DNA from: Caulobacter sp.
GTDB taxonomy: Bacteria; Pseudomonadota; Alphaproteobacteria; Caulobacterales; Caulobacteraceae
DNA: 42,604 nt
Assembly: GCA_030652755.1 (NCBI GenBank)
Contig: JAUSPV010000249.1
Coordinates: 1 to 42,604, forward strand
Direction of reading: 5' to 3'
This document shows positions 28,992 through 37,259 of this stretch, one piece after another; positions within the stretch are counted from its first letter, which is position 1, and each line of letters starts with the position of its first letter. The notes below the pieces were generated by a model. That model saw only the letters and a program-made list of their open reading frames with translations. It made no database searches and was not told the origin of the DNA. A program made the position numbers and the translations under genes.

Positions 28992-29810
28992 TCAGGTCTC
29001 GGCAGCGCCTGGCGCCGGATCGGCCAGCGGACGCCGCCGGGTCAGGTCAAACCGGTCCCCCTGGCTCAGGACATGCAGCCGGACATCGAAGATCGACAGG
29101 GTCGAGTGGGGCTGCGCTTCTGCGATGTTGGAGTGCGTGGCCCCCTCTGCGTCCACCACGTAGACCGCGCCGCTGCCGATGACCGTGAAGGCGTCGCCCT
29201 GGATGACTGCAGCCGTGTCCTCGTCAATACCGATACCCAGGACTCTGGGACTTTCAGCGACCACGCCCAGCAACCTGCCTATCCTGCCTCGCTCGGCGAA
29301 ATGCTGGTCAACAACGACGTCGCGCAGCAGTCCCATGCCTGGCGCCATCTGCACGTCGCCGACACGGTGCGATTCCGCGCTCGGTCCTTTCACCAGCATG
29401 GTGTCGCTCACAGCCGAGGCCCCCGCGGAGGTGCCGGCGACGACACCGCCGCTGCGCCAGATTTCGCGGATGCGGCGCTCGACGGGGGTGTCCCCGATCT
29501 GGCTGCTGATCCGCAGCTGGTCTCCGCCACTGAAGAACACACCCCGGGCGTCGTCGAGGATCGCCAGGGTCGCCTCGTCCTGCGCATCGGCGCGGGTATC
29601 AACATAGAGCTCGACCAACTCGCCCACGCCCAGGCCCTCGAAGCCGGCTCGATAGGCGTCGAAGTAGCCTTCCGGCTCATGCGAGGCGACCGTCGCGACG
29701 ACCAGTTTGGCGCCCTGCACATGTCGGGCGACTTCCTTCAGGATTTGGCGCTCGCCCTCCTTGTCTTCGTGACCGCCGATTATGACGAGCGGCCCGGCGC
29801 GGTGTGTCAT
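28992..29810 (-). CDS. cphB: Cyanophycinase
   Basis: 272 residues, standard for CphB, a serine exopeptidase (family S51) that releases beta-Asp-Arg dipeptides from cyanophycin. The nucleophile is S128 in AGTSAGASAV; FFSGGDQLR (92-100), DQHFAERGRIGRL and GIGIDEDTA are the other family blocks. The frame stays open to 30146, but the ATG at 29810 fits the family and has GAGAGGA upstream. It is a separate unit from cphA, 3.3 kb away on the same strand, with its own exact EcfG-type promoter. The isoaspartyl dipeptidase needed to finish degradation is not in the window. Confidence 0.94.
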   Translation of the reverse strand: MTHRAGPLVIIGGHEDKEGERQILKEVARHVQGAKLVVATVASHEPEGYFDAYRAGFEGLGVGELVELYVDTRADAQDEATLAILDDARGVFFSGGDQLRISSQIGDTPVERRIREIWRSGGVVAGTSAGASAVSDTMLVKGPSAESHRVGDVQMAPGMGLLRDVVVDQHFAERGRIGRLLGVVAESPRVLGIGIDEDTAAVIQGDAFTVIGSGAVYVVDAEGATHSNIAEAQPHSTLSIFDVRLHVLSQGDRFDLTRRRPLADPAPGAAET

Positions 29811-29860
29811 GGGCAGTCCTCTCGAGGGGGTGGGGGCGTCGCCGCCCGTCGAGGGGCCAC

Positions 29861-29885
29861 AACGAGCGGCCGCACGGGCAGTTCC
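29861..29885 (-). promoter_or_regulatory. EcfG/SigT-type promoter of cphB
   Basis: Minus strand GGAAC (29885-29881), 16 bases, CGTT (29864-29861), an exact consensus match. The predicted start lies about 45 bases before the cphB ATG. It is back to back with the promoter of the diiron-oxidase cassette. Confidence 0.75.
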
Positions 29886-29978
29886 GGTTTTGCATGCGGC
29901 GGTCGGTTGTTGACCAGATGCCATCGATGACACCCAGTTTTCGCCGCCCAGCGGATCGTGTGTCCGGTACCGAACAAA

Positions 29979-30003
29979 GGAACCGGGCGTCGGTCGGGGC
30001 GTA
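29979..30003 (+). promoter_or_regulatory. EcfG-like promoter of the diiron-oxidase cassette
   Basis: GGAAC at 29979-29983, 16 bases, CGTA at 30000-30003; only the last -10 base differs from CGTT. Transcription would begin near 30010, about 25 bases before the ATG at 30034, which has GGAG in the right place. Confidence 0.6.
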
Positions 30004-30033
30004 TATGCAGTCCACAGACGTACGGAGACTGCA

Positions 30034-30948
30034 ATGTACCTTCGAGAAGTGTCTTCGACCGGTCTCTTTGAAAACAACGGGTTTGGTTCGGACGCCTTCC
30101 AGCAGCGGCTGTCTCGCTGGAACCACGAAAGGCTGGCGGTCGCCAAGCCGAGCGCTCACTGGGAGGCGGATATCGACGAAGACCATGCGATGCGCCGGCT
30201 CGAAGCCCGGTTCATCGAGGCTGGCCGCGCGGAAGTCGCGGACCAGGCGGCGGCGGTTCCCGCCGACGGCAGGGGTTTCGTGGCGTGGTTCGAAAGCCTG
30301 AAGCATGAAGGGCCGGGCCAGAATGACCCGCTTTTCCCTTGGCTCGCGGAGGAGGCGAGTTTTGCCGATATGCGGTGGTTCCTGCTCCAGGAGGTCGCCG
30401 GCGAGGCCGGTTTCGACGATCTGGTCGCGCTCACGCAGGTGAAGATGCCCACTCGCGCCAAGCTCGAACTGGCGCGGAACTACTGGGACGAGATGGGCCA
30501 CGGCGGCGAACCCGGCATGCATGGCCCAATGCTCGATCAGCTGGCGCGCGCCCTGGATCTCAAACCCACGATCGAGGGGACCGTCGCGCCGTCGCTGGCG
30601 CTGGGCAATACACTGGTCGCCTTCGCCACGACGCGTCGCTACGCCTACCACGCGATCGGCGCCCTGGGGGCGGTGGAGCTTACAGCGCCATGGCGTGCAG
30701 CGCTTGTAGCCGCGGGCCTCAAGCGCCTGGGCGTCGGGAAGGAGCGTCGCTACTTCGCCCTCCACGCCACGCTGGACGTCAAGCACTCCGAGGCCTGGAA
30801 TACCGAGGTGATCCAGCCTCTCGTGGAGGCCGACCCGGATTGCGCGCGGTTCATCGCCGAGGGTGCTCTGATGAGGTTGGCGTGTGGGGCCCGGTGCTTC
30901 GAGGCCTATCGCCAGAAGCTGTGGACGCCGATGGCGGCGGTCGGCTGA
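30034..30948 (+). CDS. Heme-oxygenase-like diiron oxidase (iron-containing redox enzyme family)
   Basis: 304 residues, all helical. Likely metal ligands: E120 in WFLLQEVAG, E153 and H156 in WDEMGHG, and a clear H244-x3-D248-x2-H251. This spacing matches the HDO superfamily (SznF, BesC, UndA), whose members use a labile diiron centre and oxygen to hydroxylate, desaturate or cleave amino acids and other small substrates. The substrate is not known. It leads a tight cassette: its TGA overlaps the next ATG. GGAG precedes the ATG. Divergent from cphB with 223 bases between the starts. Confidence 0.88.
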   Translation: MYLREVSSTGLFENNGFGSDAFQQRLSRWNHERLAVAKPSAHWEADIDEDHAMRRLEARFIEAGRAEVADQAAAVPADGRGFVAWFESLKHEGPGQNDPLFPWLAEEASFADMRWFLLQEVAGEAGFDDLVALTQVKMPTRAKLELARNYWDEMGHGGEPGMHGPMLDQLARALDLKPTIEGTVAPSLALGNTLVAFATTRRYAYHAIGALGAVELTAPWRAALVAAGLKRLGVGKERRYFALHATLDVKHSEAWNTEVIQPLVEADPDCARFIAEGALMRLACGARCFEAYRQKLWTPMAAVG

Positions 30949-31274
30949 TGACCGGCCATGCGCTCGTCGTCCACGATGCCCAAACGGCGAGCCAGTTGCG
31001 CGAACTGGGCTGGCGGGTTTCGATGTGGGAACCCTCTGGCCCGCCTGGCGCCGCCGTCGACCTGATCCTCTGTCCGTTACGGCCGCAGGGCGGGTGTGGC
31101 GCGCGCCTTCTGGGACAGCTGAAGGGGAGACACCCCGGAGCCCGGGTGCTGCTCGTTTCGGACACTTTGAGGGCTGGCGACAGCGACTATCTGACCCGGG
31201 AGGCGCCGGGGGCGCCTGTGGTCCGCGTACCTGCGGACCTGAGCGTTCTGGCTATCGGGATCGCCGCCAGTTGA
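30948..31274 (+). CDS. Unknown 108-residue protein, possibly a degenerate receiver fold
   Basis: Start overlaps the oxidase stop (TGATG) and its own stop overlaps the methyltransferase start in the same way, so it is surely translated in this operon. The pattern of strands (HALVVHDAQ, VDLILCPLR, ARVLLVSDT, APVVRVPAD) and helices resembles a CheY-like receiver, but the phosphorylated aspartate is not evident. I do not recognise a family. A partner or scaffold for the flanking enzymes is a guess. Confidence 0.8.
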   Translation: MTGHALVVHDAQTASQLRELGWRVSMWEPSGPPGAAVDLILCPLRPQGGCGARLLGQLKGRHPGARVLLVSDTLRAGDSDYLTREAPGAPVVRVPADLSVLAIGIAAS

Positions 31275-32236
31275 TGTCGCGCGCCCGCCACCCCGCCGCG
31301 GAAAAGTGGGATGAGTCTGACGAGGCGCTTCTTCGCTTGCTCACCATGTTGTCCGGAAAGGGCTATGCCTTCGTCACGCCCACGCCCGCGACGTCGCGCC
31401 GGATGGCTGAGCGTCGACCGACGGCCCCCCTGACTCTCAGAGACATACTCGGCTGGAGTCGACCATTTGGTCGCCGGGACATCGGGCCGGAAGTCTTCGA
31501 CCTGCTGGAGACGGCCGGTTGTCTGGTCGAGACCGAGGGCGGCCTCAGGAGCAGCGTTCGGGTATCGACCGTGCGGGGACTATTGTTCCTTCACTCGGCG
31601 TTTCCGGCGACTGCGACGGATGCGGTCTTTCTGGGCCCGGACTCGTACCGCTTCGCCGACCTCATCGTCAGGACGCTTCGCTCCGGCCCGCCTGTACAGT
31701 CGGTGGTCGACATCGGCGCTGGAGCGGGCGTCGGGGGGCTGGTGGCGGCCGCGCGACTCGGGGCCGGCGCCGACCTGACACTTCTGGACATCAACGACCA
31801 CGCCCTGCGACTTGCTGCCGTGAACGCGCGCCACGCGTCGATCCCGGCGCGTTGCGTCTTGGCCAGCGGCGCAGATGGAATTCCGGCAGGCGTCGATCTG
31901 ATTGTCGCCAACCCACCCTACGTCGCGGGCCAATCGGGTCGCGTCTACAAGGATGGCGGCGATCTGCACGGGGCCAGACTGTCGCTCGACTGGGCCTGCC
32001 AAGGCGCCGAGCGGCTGCGGCCGGACGGTCGGTTCGTCCTCTATACCGGCAGTCCGATTCTCGACGGCGGGATCGATCAGCTAGAGCGTTTGCTGCACGA
32101 ACAGCTCGATCCCGAACGGTTCATCCTCGACTACGAAGAGCTCGATCCCGACATCTTCGGATCCGAGCTGCGTCGCCAAGCTTACGACGGTGTTGAACGC
32201 ATTGCGGCGGTGGCGGCCGTCATCACACGACGATGA
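31274..32236 (+). CDS. PrmC/HemK-like class I methyltransferase
   Basis: 320 residues. The N-terminal ~135 residues are a separate domain of unknown function. The SAM fold follows with motif I VVDIGAGAG (144-152), LLDIN (170-174) and the catalytic N-P-P-Y (213-216), which methylates planar nitrogens such as glutamine side chains or nucleobases. It is not the housekeeping PrmC: no prfA is near and the N-terminus differs. Start and stop: TGATG coupling upstream; downstream a PqqD-like gene follows in the same reading frame after the TGA. Confidence 0.87.
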   Translation: MSRARHPAAEKWDESDEALLRLLTMLSGKGYAFVTPTPATSRRMAERRPTAPLTLRDILGWSRPFGRRDIGPEVFDLLETAGCLVETEGGLRSSVRVSTVRGLLFLHSAFPATATDAVFLGPDSYRFADLIVRTLRSGPPVQSVVDIGAGAGVGGLVAAARLGAGADLTLLDINDHALRLAAVNARHASIPARCVLASGADGIPAGVDLIVANPPYVAGQSGRVYKDGGDLHGARLSLDWACQGAERLRPDGRFVLYTGSPILDGGIDQLERLLHEQLDPERFILDYEELDPDIFGSELRRQAYDGVERIAAVAAVITRR

Positions 32237-32296
32237 CCGCCGGCGGGGCCGCGGGAACGCCTTGGACGGACGGGGCCGGGACAGCGGCCCGTCATC

Positions 32297-32509
32297 ATGA
32301 ACCCCGACCAGGGGGTCTATTTTTGTCTCGACGCCGTCGGATCGGACATCTGGCGGCGGCTGGATCAATCCATGACCACGGCCAGTCTGATTGCAAGCCT
32401 GATCGAAACCTACGAGGGCGAACCCGAAGCCATCGAAGGCGACACCCGCGCGCTATTGGACCGAATGACGGAAAAAGGCATGCTCGTCCGCATGCCGGAA
32501 TCGGCCTGA
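32297..32509 (+). CDS. PqqD-like (RRE-fold) peptide-binding protein, short
   Basis: 70 residues: NPDQGVYFCLDAVGSDIWRR followed by helices with LIASLIETYEGEPE and LLDRMTEKGMLVRM, the PqqD/lasso-B1 pattern. PqqD-like domains bind leader peptides for modifying enzymes. The usual first 15-20 residues are missing: the frame continues upstream without an ATG, GTG or TTG through RPVI to the methyltransferase TGA (32234-32236). The ATG at 32297 has a poor ribosome site. It may be N-terminally truncated, made by reinitiation, or started at a non-standard codon. Confidence 0.7.
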   Translation: MNPDQGVYFCLDAVGSDIWRRLDQSMTTASLIASLIETYEGEPEAIEGDTRALLDRMTEKGMLVRMPESA

Positions 32510-32557
32510 TCGCCGGGCGTGCTGTCAGTCTAACGCCAACCCTTCTCCACTAAGGCC

Positions 32558-32815
32558 TTGGTGGCCAGAGCGGAGGCTGCGTCGAGACCGATTTCGTACA
32601 AGCGTCACCTGTTTCCGCCGGCGGTGATCCGGCACGCGGTCTGGCTGTATTTTTGCTTCACCCTGAGCCTTCGAGACGTCGAGGACTGCTCGCCCAACGG
32701 GGTGTCGAGGTCAGCTACGAGACCATCCGGTGCTGGACACTGAAGTTCGGTCGGTTGTTCGCGCACAGTCTTAGACGGACACGACCAAAGCCGACCGACC
32801 CGTCGCTCCATCCGC
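32558..32815 (+). pseudogene. IS6-family transposase remnant
   Basis: Frame 1 encodes SYKRHLFPPAVIRHAVWLYF and FTLSLRDVE; after a shift near 32685 a second frame continues with LLAQRGVEVSYETIRCWTLK and FGRLFAHSLRRTRPKP. Together they give the N-terminal ~75 residues of an IS6-type transposase. The DDE catalytic domain is gone. No terminal inverted repeats or target duplication were seen. The rest of the 521 bases from 32510 to 33030 shows nothing recognisable. It sits between the PqqD-like gene and a tRNA. Confidence 0.85.
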
Positions 32816-33030
32816 GCCGAAGCTCACCAGACGTGGGTGGCCGCGACCGTCGCTGCTTGATTGGCAGGGTGGGAGAGGGGCTTCCTCGGCCCGCAGTCGT
32901 TACCCCGACAGGACCGAACTGCACACTGCACACTGAGCACGAAACGCAATCGCCGCGGCTGGGGCTAATGCTGCGGAAGAATCGTAGATCTGGGGTGGCC
33001 CAAGCCGCTCAATAACTTTCCATCAGGCGG

Positions 33031-33120
33031 TGGCGGTGAGAGTGGGATTCGAACCCACGGTAGGCGTTAACCTACACACGCTTTCCAAGCGTGCGCCATC
33101 GACCACTCGGCCACCTCACC
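33031..33120 (-). tRNA. tRNA-Ser (anticodon GGA)
   Basis: 90 bases with CCA encoded at the 3' end (33031-33033). Acceptor GGTGAGG pairs with TCTCACC; anticodon GGA at 33086-33084 in a CGCTTGGAAAGCG arm; long class II variable arm (GTAGG/CCTAC); T-arm GGGTTCGAATCCC. Its 3' end points to the accessory region on the left, the usual side for island insertion, but no integrase or att copy was found. Confidence 0.97.
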
Positions 33121-33260
33121 CCACGTCGCGGCGCGTGAGCGCCGTTTGCGGAAGGCGCGGAATATACTGATCAGGCGCCCCCCGGCAAGCGCGGTTCGGG
33201 ATTCGTGAAATTTCGTCGCGGCGCGCCTATATCTGTCGGCGAAGAGATCGCGAGGACATC

Positions 33261-33914
<654 letters not shown>

Positions 33915-33921
33915 CGCTCCG

Positions 33922-34263
33922 ATGACTCCCGAGGCCTTCGACGCGGTCTGCGCCGCCCTGCCCGGGACGCGCATGGACGTGCAGTGGGGCGACGACCACG
34001 TCTGGAAGCTCGCGGAGAAGATGTTCGCCGTGCGCTCGCCGGAGGGCGGCTTCAGCTTCAAGGCCAGCGACATCGCCTTCGAAGCCCTGACCGCCGATGG
34101 TCCGGGCAGGCCGGCGCCCTATCTGGCGCGGGCGAAATGGGTCTGGTTCTCCGATCTGGCCGGGCAGGACGAGGAAGAGGTCGCCGACTGGCTGAAGACC
34201 GCCCACGGCCTGATCGCGGCCAGGCTCACCCGGAAGTTCCAGAAGGACCTGGGTCTGATCTAA
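33922..34263 (+). CDS. MmcQ/YjbR-family protein
   Basis: 113 residues. Family pattern: [19 protein letters not shown], then [17 protein letters not shown] and a C-terminal [17 protein letters not shown]. The fold is like a CyaY/MmcQ double-wing DNA-binding domain, with no agreed function. The ATG at 33922 comes seven bases after msrA. Convergent with the DUF599 gene. Confidence 0.88.
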   Translation: MTPEAFDAVCAALPGTRMDVQWGDDHVWKLAEKMFAVRSPEGGFSFKASDIAFEALTADGPGRPAPYLARAKWVWFSDLAGQDEEEVADWLKTAHGLIAARLTRKFQKDLGLI

Positions 34264-34270
34264 CCCGGTT

Positions 34271-34366
34271 TGTCATCCCGGACGCCGCAGGCGGTCCGGG
34301 ACCCAGCCGATGCCGCGCACCCGCCCCTGGGTCCCGGCTCTTCGCTTCGCTACGGCCGGGATGACA
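34271..34366. repeat. Dispersed inverted repeat / bidirectional terminator
   Basis: TGTCATCCCGG (34271-34281) is exactly inverted as CCGGGATGACA (34356-34366), with inner complementary CCGGGACCCA and TGGGTCCCGG. This gtcatcccggacgc type is common between convergent genes in alphaproteobacteria. It fills the gap between the YjbR-like and DUF599 genes. Confidence 0.8.
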
Positions 34367-34370
34367 GTCA

Positions 34371-35072
34371 TTATTGCCCTGAAGCCCGGTCGATCGCCTT
34401 GCGCAGGTCGGCGATCGCTTTCGCCGCCGGCGAGCGGCGCTGGCGCCAGACCAGCAGGGCTACGGCCCCAACCGTCGCGATGAAGAAGGCCAGCGGCCCG
34501 AACAGCCAGGCCGCCGCCGCCAGCGCGAAGTAATAGCCGCGCACCCCGGCGTTGAAGGAGGACAGCGCCGGGTTCAGCGTCCGTGAGGCGGCGTCGCCGA
34601 ACGCGGCCTGCAGGGCCGGATCGACCGCCTCGCCCTCCGGCGTCGCGCCGATGATCGCCAGACTGTAGTTCATCTGGCGGATGGCCCAGATGAAGGCCAG
34701 CAGGCCCCGCGCCAGCACGACCACCATCAGCGCCAGCTGGCCCTCGAACAGGAAGCGGGTCGAGGTCTTGATGACCTCGAGGCTCGACACGCTGGCGAAG
34801 GTGCTCTCGCCGCCGAACAGCGCCCCGGCCGAGGCGGCGATCAGCAGCAGGTTCGAGGAGGCGAAGAAGGAGGCCGAGTTGAGGGCGTGGCCCAGCAGGT
34901 TGGCGTCCATCAACCGGATCTCCCGGCGCGCCATCTGGCCCATCCAGGCGCCCCGGATCACCGTCATGTCGCTGTTCAGCGACGCCCCCCGCGACAGCAG
35001 CTTGAGCAGCGGCTCGTAGAACAGCCAGCAGACCAGGAAGAGGATCAGGACGGCGAGATCGAAGGTCGGCAT
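34371..35072 (-). CDS. DUF599 membrane protein
   Basis: 233 residues with four predicted membrane helices (near 5-20, 70-88, 112-132 and 185-208). Family marks are DMTVIRGAWMGQMARREIRL and NPALSSFNAGVRGYYFALAA. Function unknown. It lies 11 bases after the MHS transporter gene and is likely cotranscribed with it. Confidence 0.85.
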   Translation of the reverse strand: MPTFDLAVLILFLVCWLFYEPLLKLLSRGASLNSDMTVIRGAWMGQMARREIRLMDANLLGHALNSASFFASSNLLLIAASAGALFGGESTFASVSSLEVIKTSTRFLFEGQLALMVVVLARGLLAFIWAIRQMNYSLAIIGATPEGEAVDPALQAAFGDAASRTLNPALSSFNAGVRGYYFALAAAAWLFGPLAFFIATVGAVALLVWRQRRSPAAKAIADLRKAIDRASGQ

Positions 35073-35083
35073 GGCGATGAACC

Positions 35084-36418
35084 TCAGTCCTCCTCGATCA
35101 GGCTGGTCTTCTTCGTATCCGGCAGCAGGATGACGGTGATGAAGCCGACCAGCAGGATGGCGGTGACATAGATGTAGAAGTTGCTCTCCACCCCGTCGGA
35201 CTTGAACTTCAGCGCCACCGCCTCGGCCGAACCGCCGAAGATGGAGTTGGCCAGGGCGTAGGGCAGGGCGACGCCCAGGGCGCGGATGTGGGCCGGGAAC
35301 ATCTCGGCCTTGAACAGGCCCGAGATCGAGCTGTAGCCGGACTGGAAGGTCAGGGCGATCATGATCAGGCCGAAGGCGATCAGCGGGCTGCCCGCGCCGG
35401 AGATCGCCGTCAGCAACGGCCAGGTGGCCAGCATGCCGCCGCCATAGGCGAACAGCAGCAGCGGCTTGCGCCCGACCTTGTCGGATATCCAGCCGAACAG
35501 CGGCTGCATCAGCATGAAGCAGAACAGGGCCGCCACCATCACCTGGCTGGCGGTCTCCTTGGAGAAGCCCGTCGTGTTGATCAGGAACTTCTGCATGTAG
35601 CTGGTGTAGACATAGTAGGCGAGCGAGCCGCCGGCCGTCAGGCCCATGACCATCAGCGTCTGCTTCGGGTGCTTGACGAACAGCAGCATGGTCTTGCCGC
35701 GCGCCACGCCGGCGGCCTTGGCGTTCTCGAAGCCCGGGCTCTCATGGATGCCGCTGCGGATCCAGAACACGACGACGGCCAGCGCCGCGCCGATGAAGAA
35801 GGGGATGCGCCAGCCCCATTCCTTCAGCTCGGACTCGGGCATCAGCCACTGCAGGATGACGACCAGCCCCTGGGCCGAGAGCGACCCGGCGATCAGGGTC
35901 ACGTACTGGAAGCTCGCCCAGAAGCCGCGATTCTTGCGGCCCGCGACCTCGGACAGATAGGTGGCGCTGGCGCCGTACTCGCCGCCGACCGACAGCCCCT
36001 GCAGGATGCGGGCGCCCAGCAGGATGGCGGGGGCCAGGGCCCCGACCTGGGCGTAGGTCGGCGCCAGCGCGATCACCAGGCTGCCGACGCACATCATGGC
36101 CACCGACAGCGTCAGCGCGGCGCGACGGCCGGCCCGGTCGGCGTACATCCCCATCAGCCAGGCCCCAAGCGGCCGCGCCAGGAAGCCGACCGCGGACACG
36201 GCCGCCGCCTTGAACAGCTGGGCGGTCTGGTCGCCTTCCGGGAAGAAGTGGCTGGCGAAATAGACGGTGAAGAAGATGTAGGCGGACCAGTCGTACCACT
36301 CGACCAGATTGCCGGCCGAGCCGCCGAGGATGGCTTTCAGCCGCTGAGGCGGCGTGAGGCCGGGCGGAGTCGGGCCCGTCGGCGTCTCGTCGATCGCGCC
36401 CGTTTCCGTCACTGTCAT
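35084..36418 (-). CDS. MHS-family MFS transporter (alpha-ketoglutarate permease type)
   Basis: 444 residues, 12 helices. The metabolite:H+ symporter pattern is strong: GNLVEWYDWSAYIFFTVYFA, PLGAWLMGMYADRAGRRAAL, GLSVGGEYGASATYLSEVA. Closest in style to KgtP/ProP; 2-oxoglutarate or a related dicarboxylate is plausible but not provable. GGGGGAAGCGGC before the ATG supports the start. Its neighbour 4 kb to the right is a 2-oxoacid:ferredoxin oxidoreductase operon, perhaps coincidence. Confidence 0.85.
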   Translation of the reverse strand: MTVTETGAIDETPTGPTPPGLTPPQRLKAILGGSAGNLVEWYDWSAYIFFTVYFASHFFPEGDQTAQLFKAAAVSAVGFLARPLGAWLMGMYADRAGRRAALTLSVAMMCVGSLVIALAPTYAQVGALAPAILLGARILQGLSVGGEYGASATYLSEVAGRKNRGFWASFQYVTLIAGSLSAQGLVVILQWLMPESELKEWGWRIPFFIGAALAVVVFWIRSGIHESPGFENAKAAGVARGKTMLLFVKHPKQTLMVMGLTAGGSLAYYVYTSYMQKFLINTTGFSKETASQVMVAALFCFMLMQPLFGWISDKVGRKPLLLFAYGGGMLATWPLLTAISGAGSPLIAFGLIMIALTFQSGYSSISGLFKAEMFPAHIRALGVALPYALANSIFGGSAEAVALKFKSDGVESNFYIYVTAILLVGFITVILLPDTKKTSLIEED

Positions 36419-36492
36419 GCCGCTTCCCCCGCCTGGCGCTTCGAACGCGCGAGGTTAGGGGAAGCGGCGCGGGCTGCAAGCGTGTGTGAGCG

Positions 36493-36648
36493 TCAGAGCC
36501 TGCCCATCAGCACCAGCACGATGAGGATAACTACGATCAGGCCGAGCCCGCCCGACGGGAAGTAGCCCCAGGACCTGGAATGTCCCCAGGTCGGCAGCGA
36601 GCCGATGACGGCCAGAATAAGAATGATGATGAGGATGGTCCCCAGCAT
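36493..36648 (-). CDS. DUF3309 small membrane protein
   Basis: 51 residues: a first helix (MLGTILIIILILAVIG), then SLPTWGHSRSWGYFPSGG and a second helix ending MGRL. This is the complete DUF3309 pattern, found across Proteobacteria near stress genes; function unknown. It lies 74 bases before the MHS transporter gene on the same strand. Confidence 0.88.
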   Translation of the reverse strand: MLGTILIIILILAVIGSLPTWGHSRSWGYFPSGGLGLIVVILIVLVLMGRL

Positions 36649-36752
36649 GTGATGTCTCCGTGAACAGTGAACCCCGGCTTAGGCTGTCACAATCCGTGGA
36701 GGCGCCCGGGAGTTCCGGTCGCGCTCCGAGAAGGCCCTGGGAGAGTCTGGCG

Positions 36753-37073
36753 ATGTATGTGGCGGTCTATGCCTGGCGGGTGAAGCCGGGACACGAGGCG
36801 CGGTTCCGCGAAGCCTGGCGGCGCGGGACGCAGGCGATCACGCGACTGTACGGCTCGTTCGGGTCACGCCTGCACCTGGCGAGCGACGGACGGTTCATCG
36901 GCTATGCGGAATGGCCGGACGAGGCGACCTGGCGAGCGGCCTTCGAGGCGAAGATGGTCTACGACGACCCCGAGGCGCGGGCCATGTTCGTCGAGGCGCT
37001 GGCGGAGAAGCCGGGGGAGCTGATCGCGGAGATGGAGGTCACCGACGATCTGCTCACCCGGGCCGGATCCTAG
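36753..37073 (+). CDS. Antibiotic biosynthesis monooxygenase (ABM)-fold protein
   Basis: 106 residues. The ferredoxin-like alpha/beta pattern is YVAVYAWRVKPGHEARFREA, then RLHLASDGRFIGYAEWPDEA. Such small dimers act as cofactor-less oxygenases or have no known role. The frame opens at 36660, but the ATG at 36753 has GGGAGAG nine bases before it. Its TAG stop is shared with the stop of the converging YegP-like gene (CTAG). Confidence 0.8.
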   Translation: MYVAVYAWRVKPGHEARFREAWRRGTQAITRLYGSFGSRLHLASDGRFIGYAEWPDEATWRAAFEAKMVYDDPEARAMFVEALAEKPGELIAEMEVTDDLLTRAGS

Positions 37074-37246
37074 CTGTTGTCCTCGACGGGCGCGTCGGGC
37101 GCGTTCTTTTTCAGGGAGTCGATGGCGTTCTGGGCCGAGGCCTTGGAACTGTAGCCTTCGGTCGAGAACATGACTTCGCTGTTGTACTTGAACCGGACCC
37201 GGAACTCGCCGGCCTTGTCCTTGTAGATCTCGAACTTGTGGGCCAT
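37070..37246 (-). CDS. YegP-like DUF1508 protein
   Basis: 58 residues: HKFEIYKDKAGEFRVRFKYN, then FSTEGYSSKASAQNAIDSLK, one complete DUF1508 unit (many members have two). Role unknown. The ATG at 37246 has GGAG ten bases before it. The stop overlaps the stop of the converging ABM-like gene. A perfect palindrome lies 14 bases before the start. Confidence 0.9.
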   Translation of the reverse strand: MAHKFEIYKDKAGEFRVRFKYNSEVMFSTEGYSSKASAQNAIDSLKKNAPDAPVEDNS

Positions 37247-37259
37247 GGGCCGCTCCTTC

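Noticed and set aside
33031-33056. Attachment site at the 3' end of tRNA-Ser
   Set aside because: I saw no second copy of the tRNA 3' end and no integrase in the window, so island insertion here stays a hypothesis.
36694-36718. GGAAC on the minus strand before the DUF3309 gene
   Set aside because: The -10 position reads GGAT, too far from CGTT.
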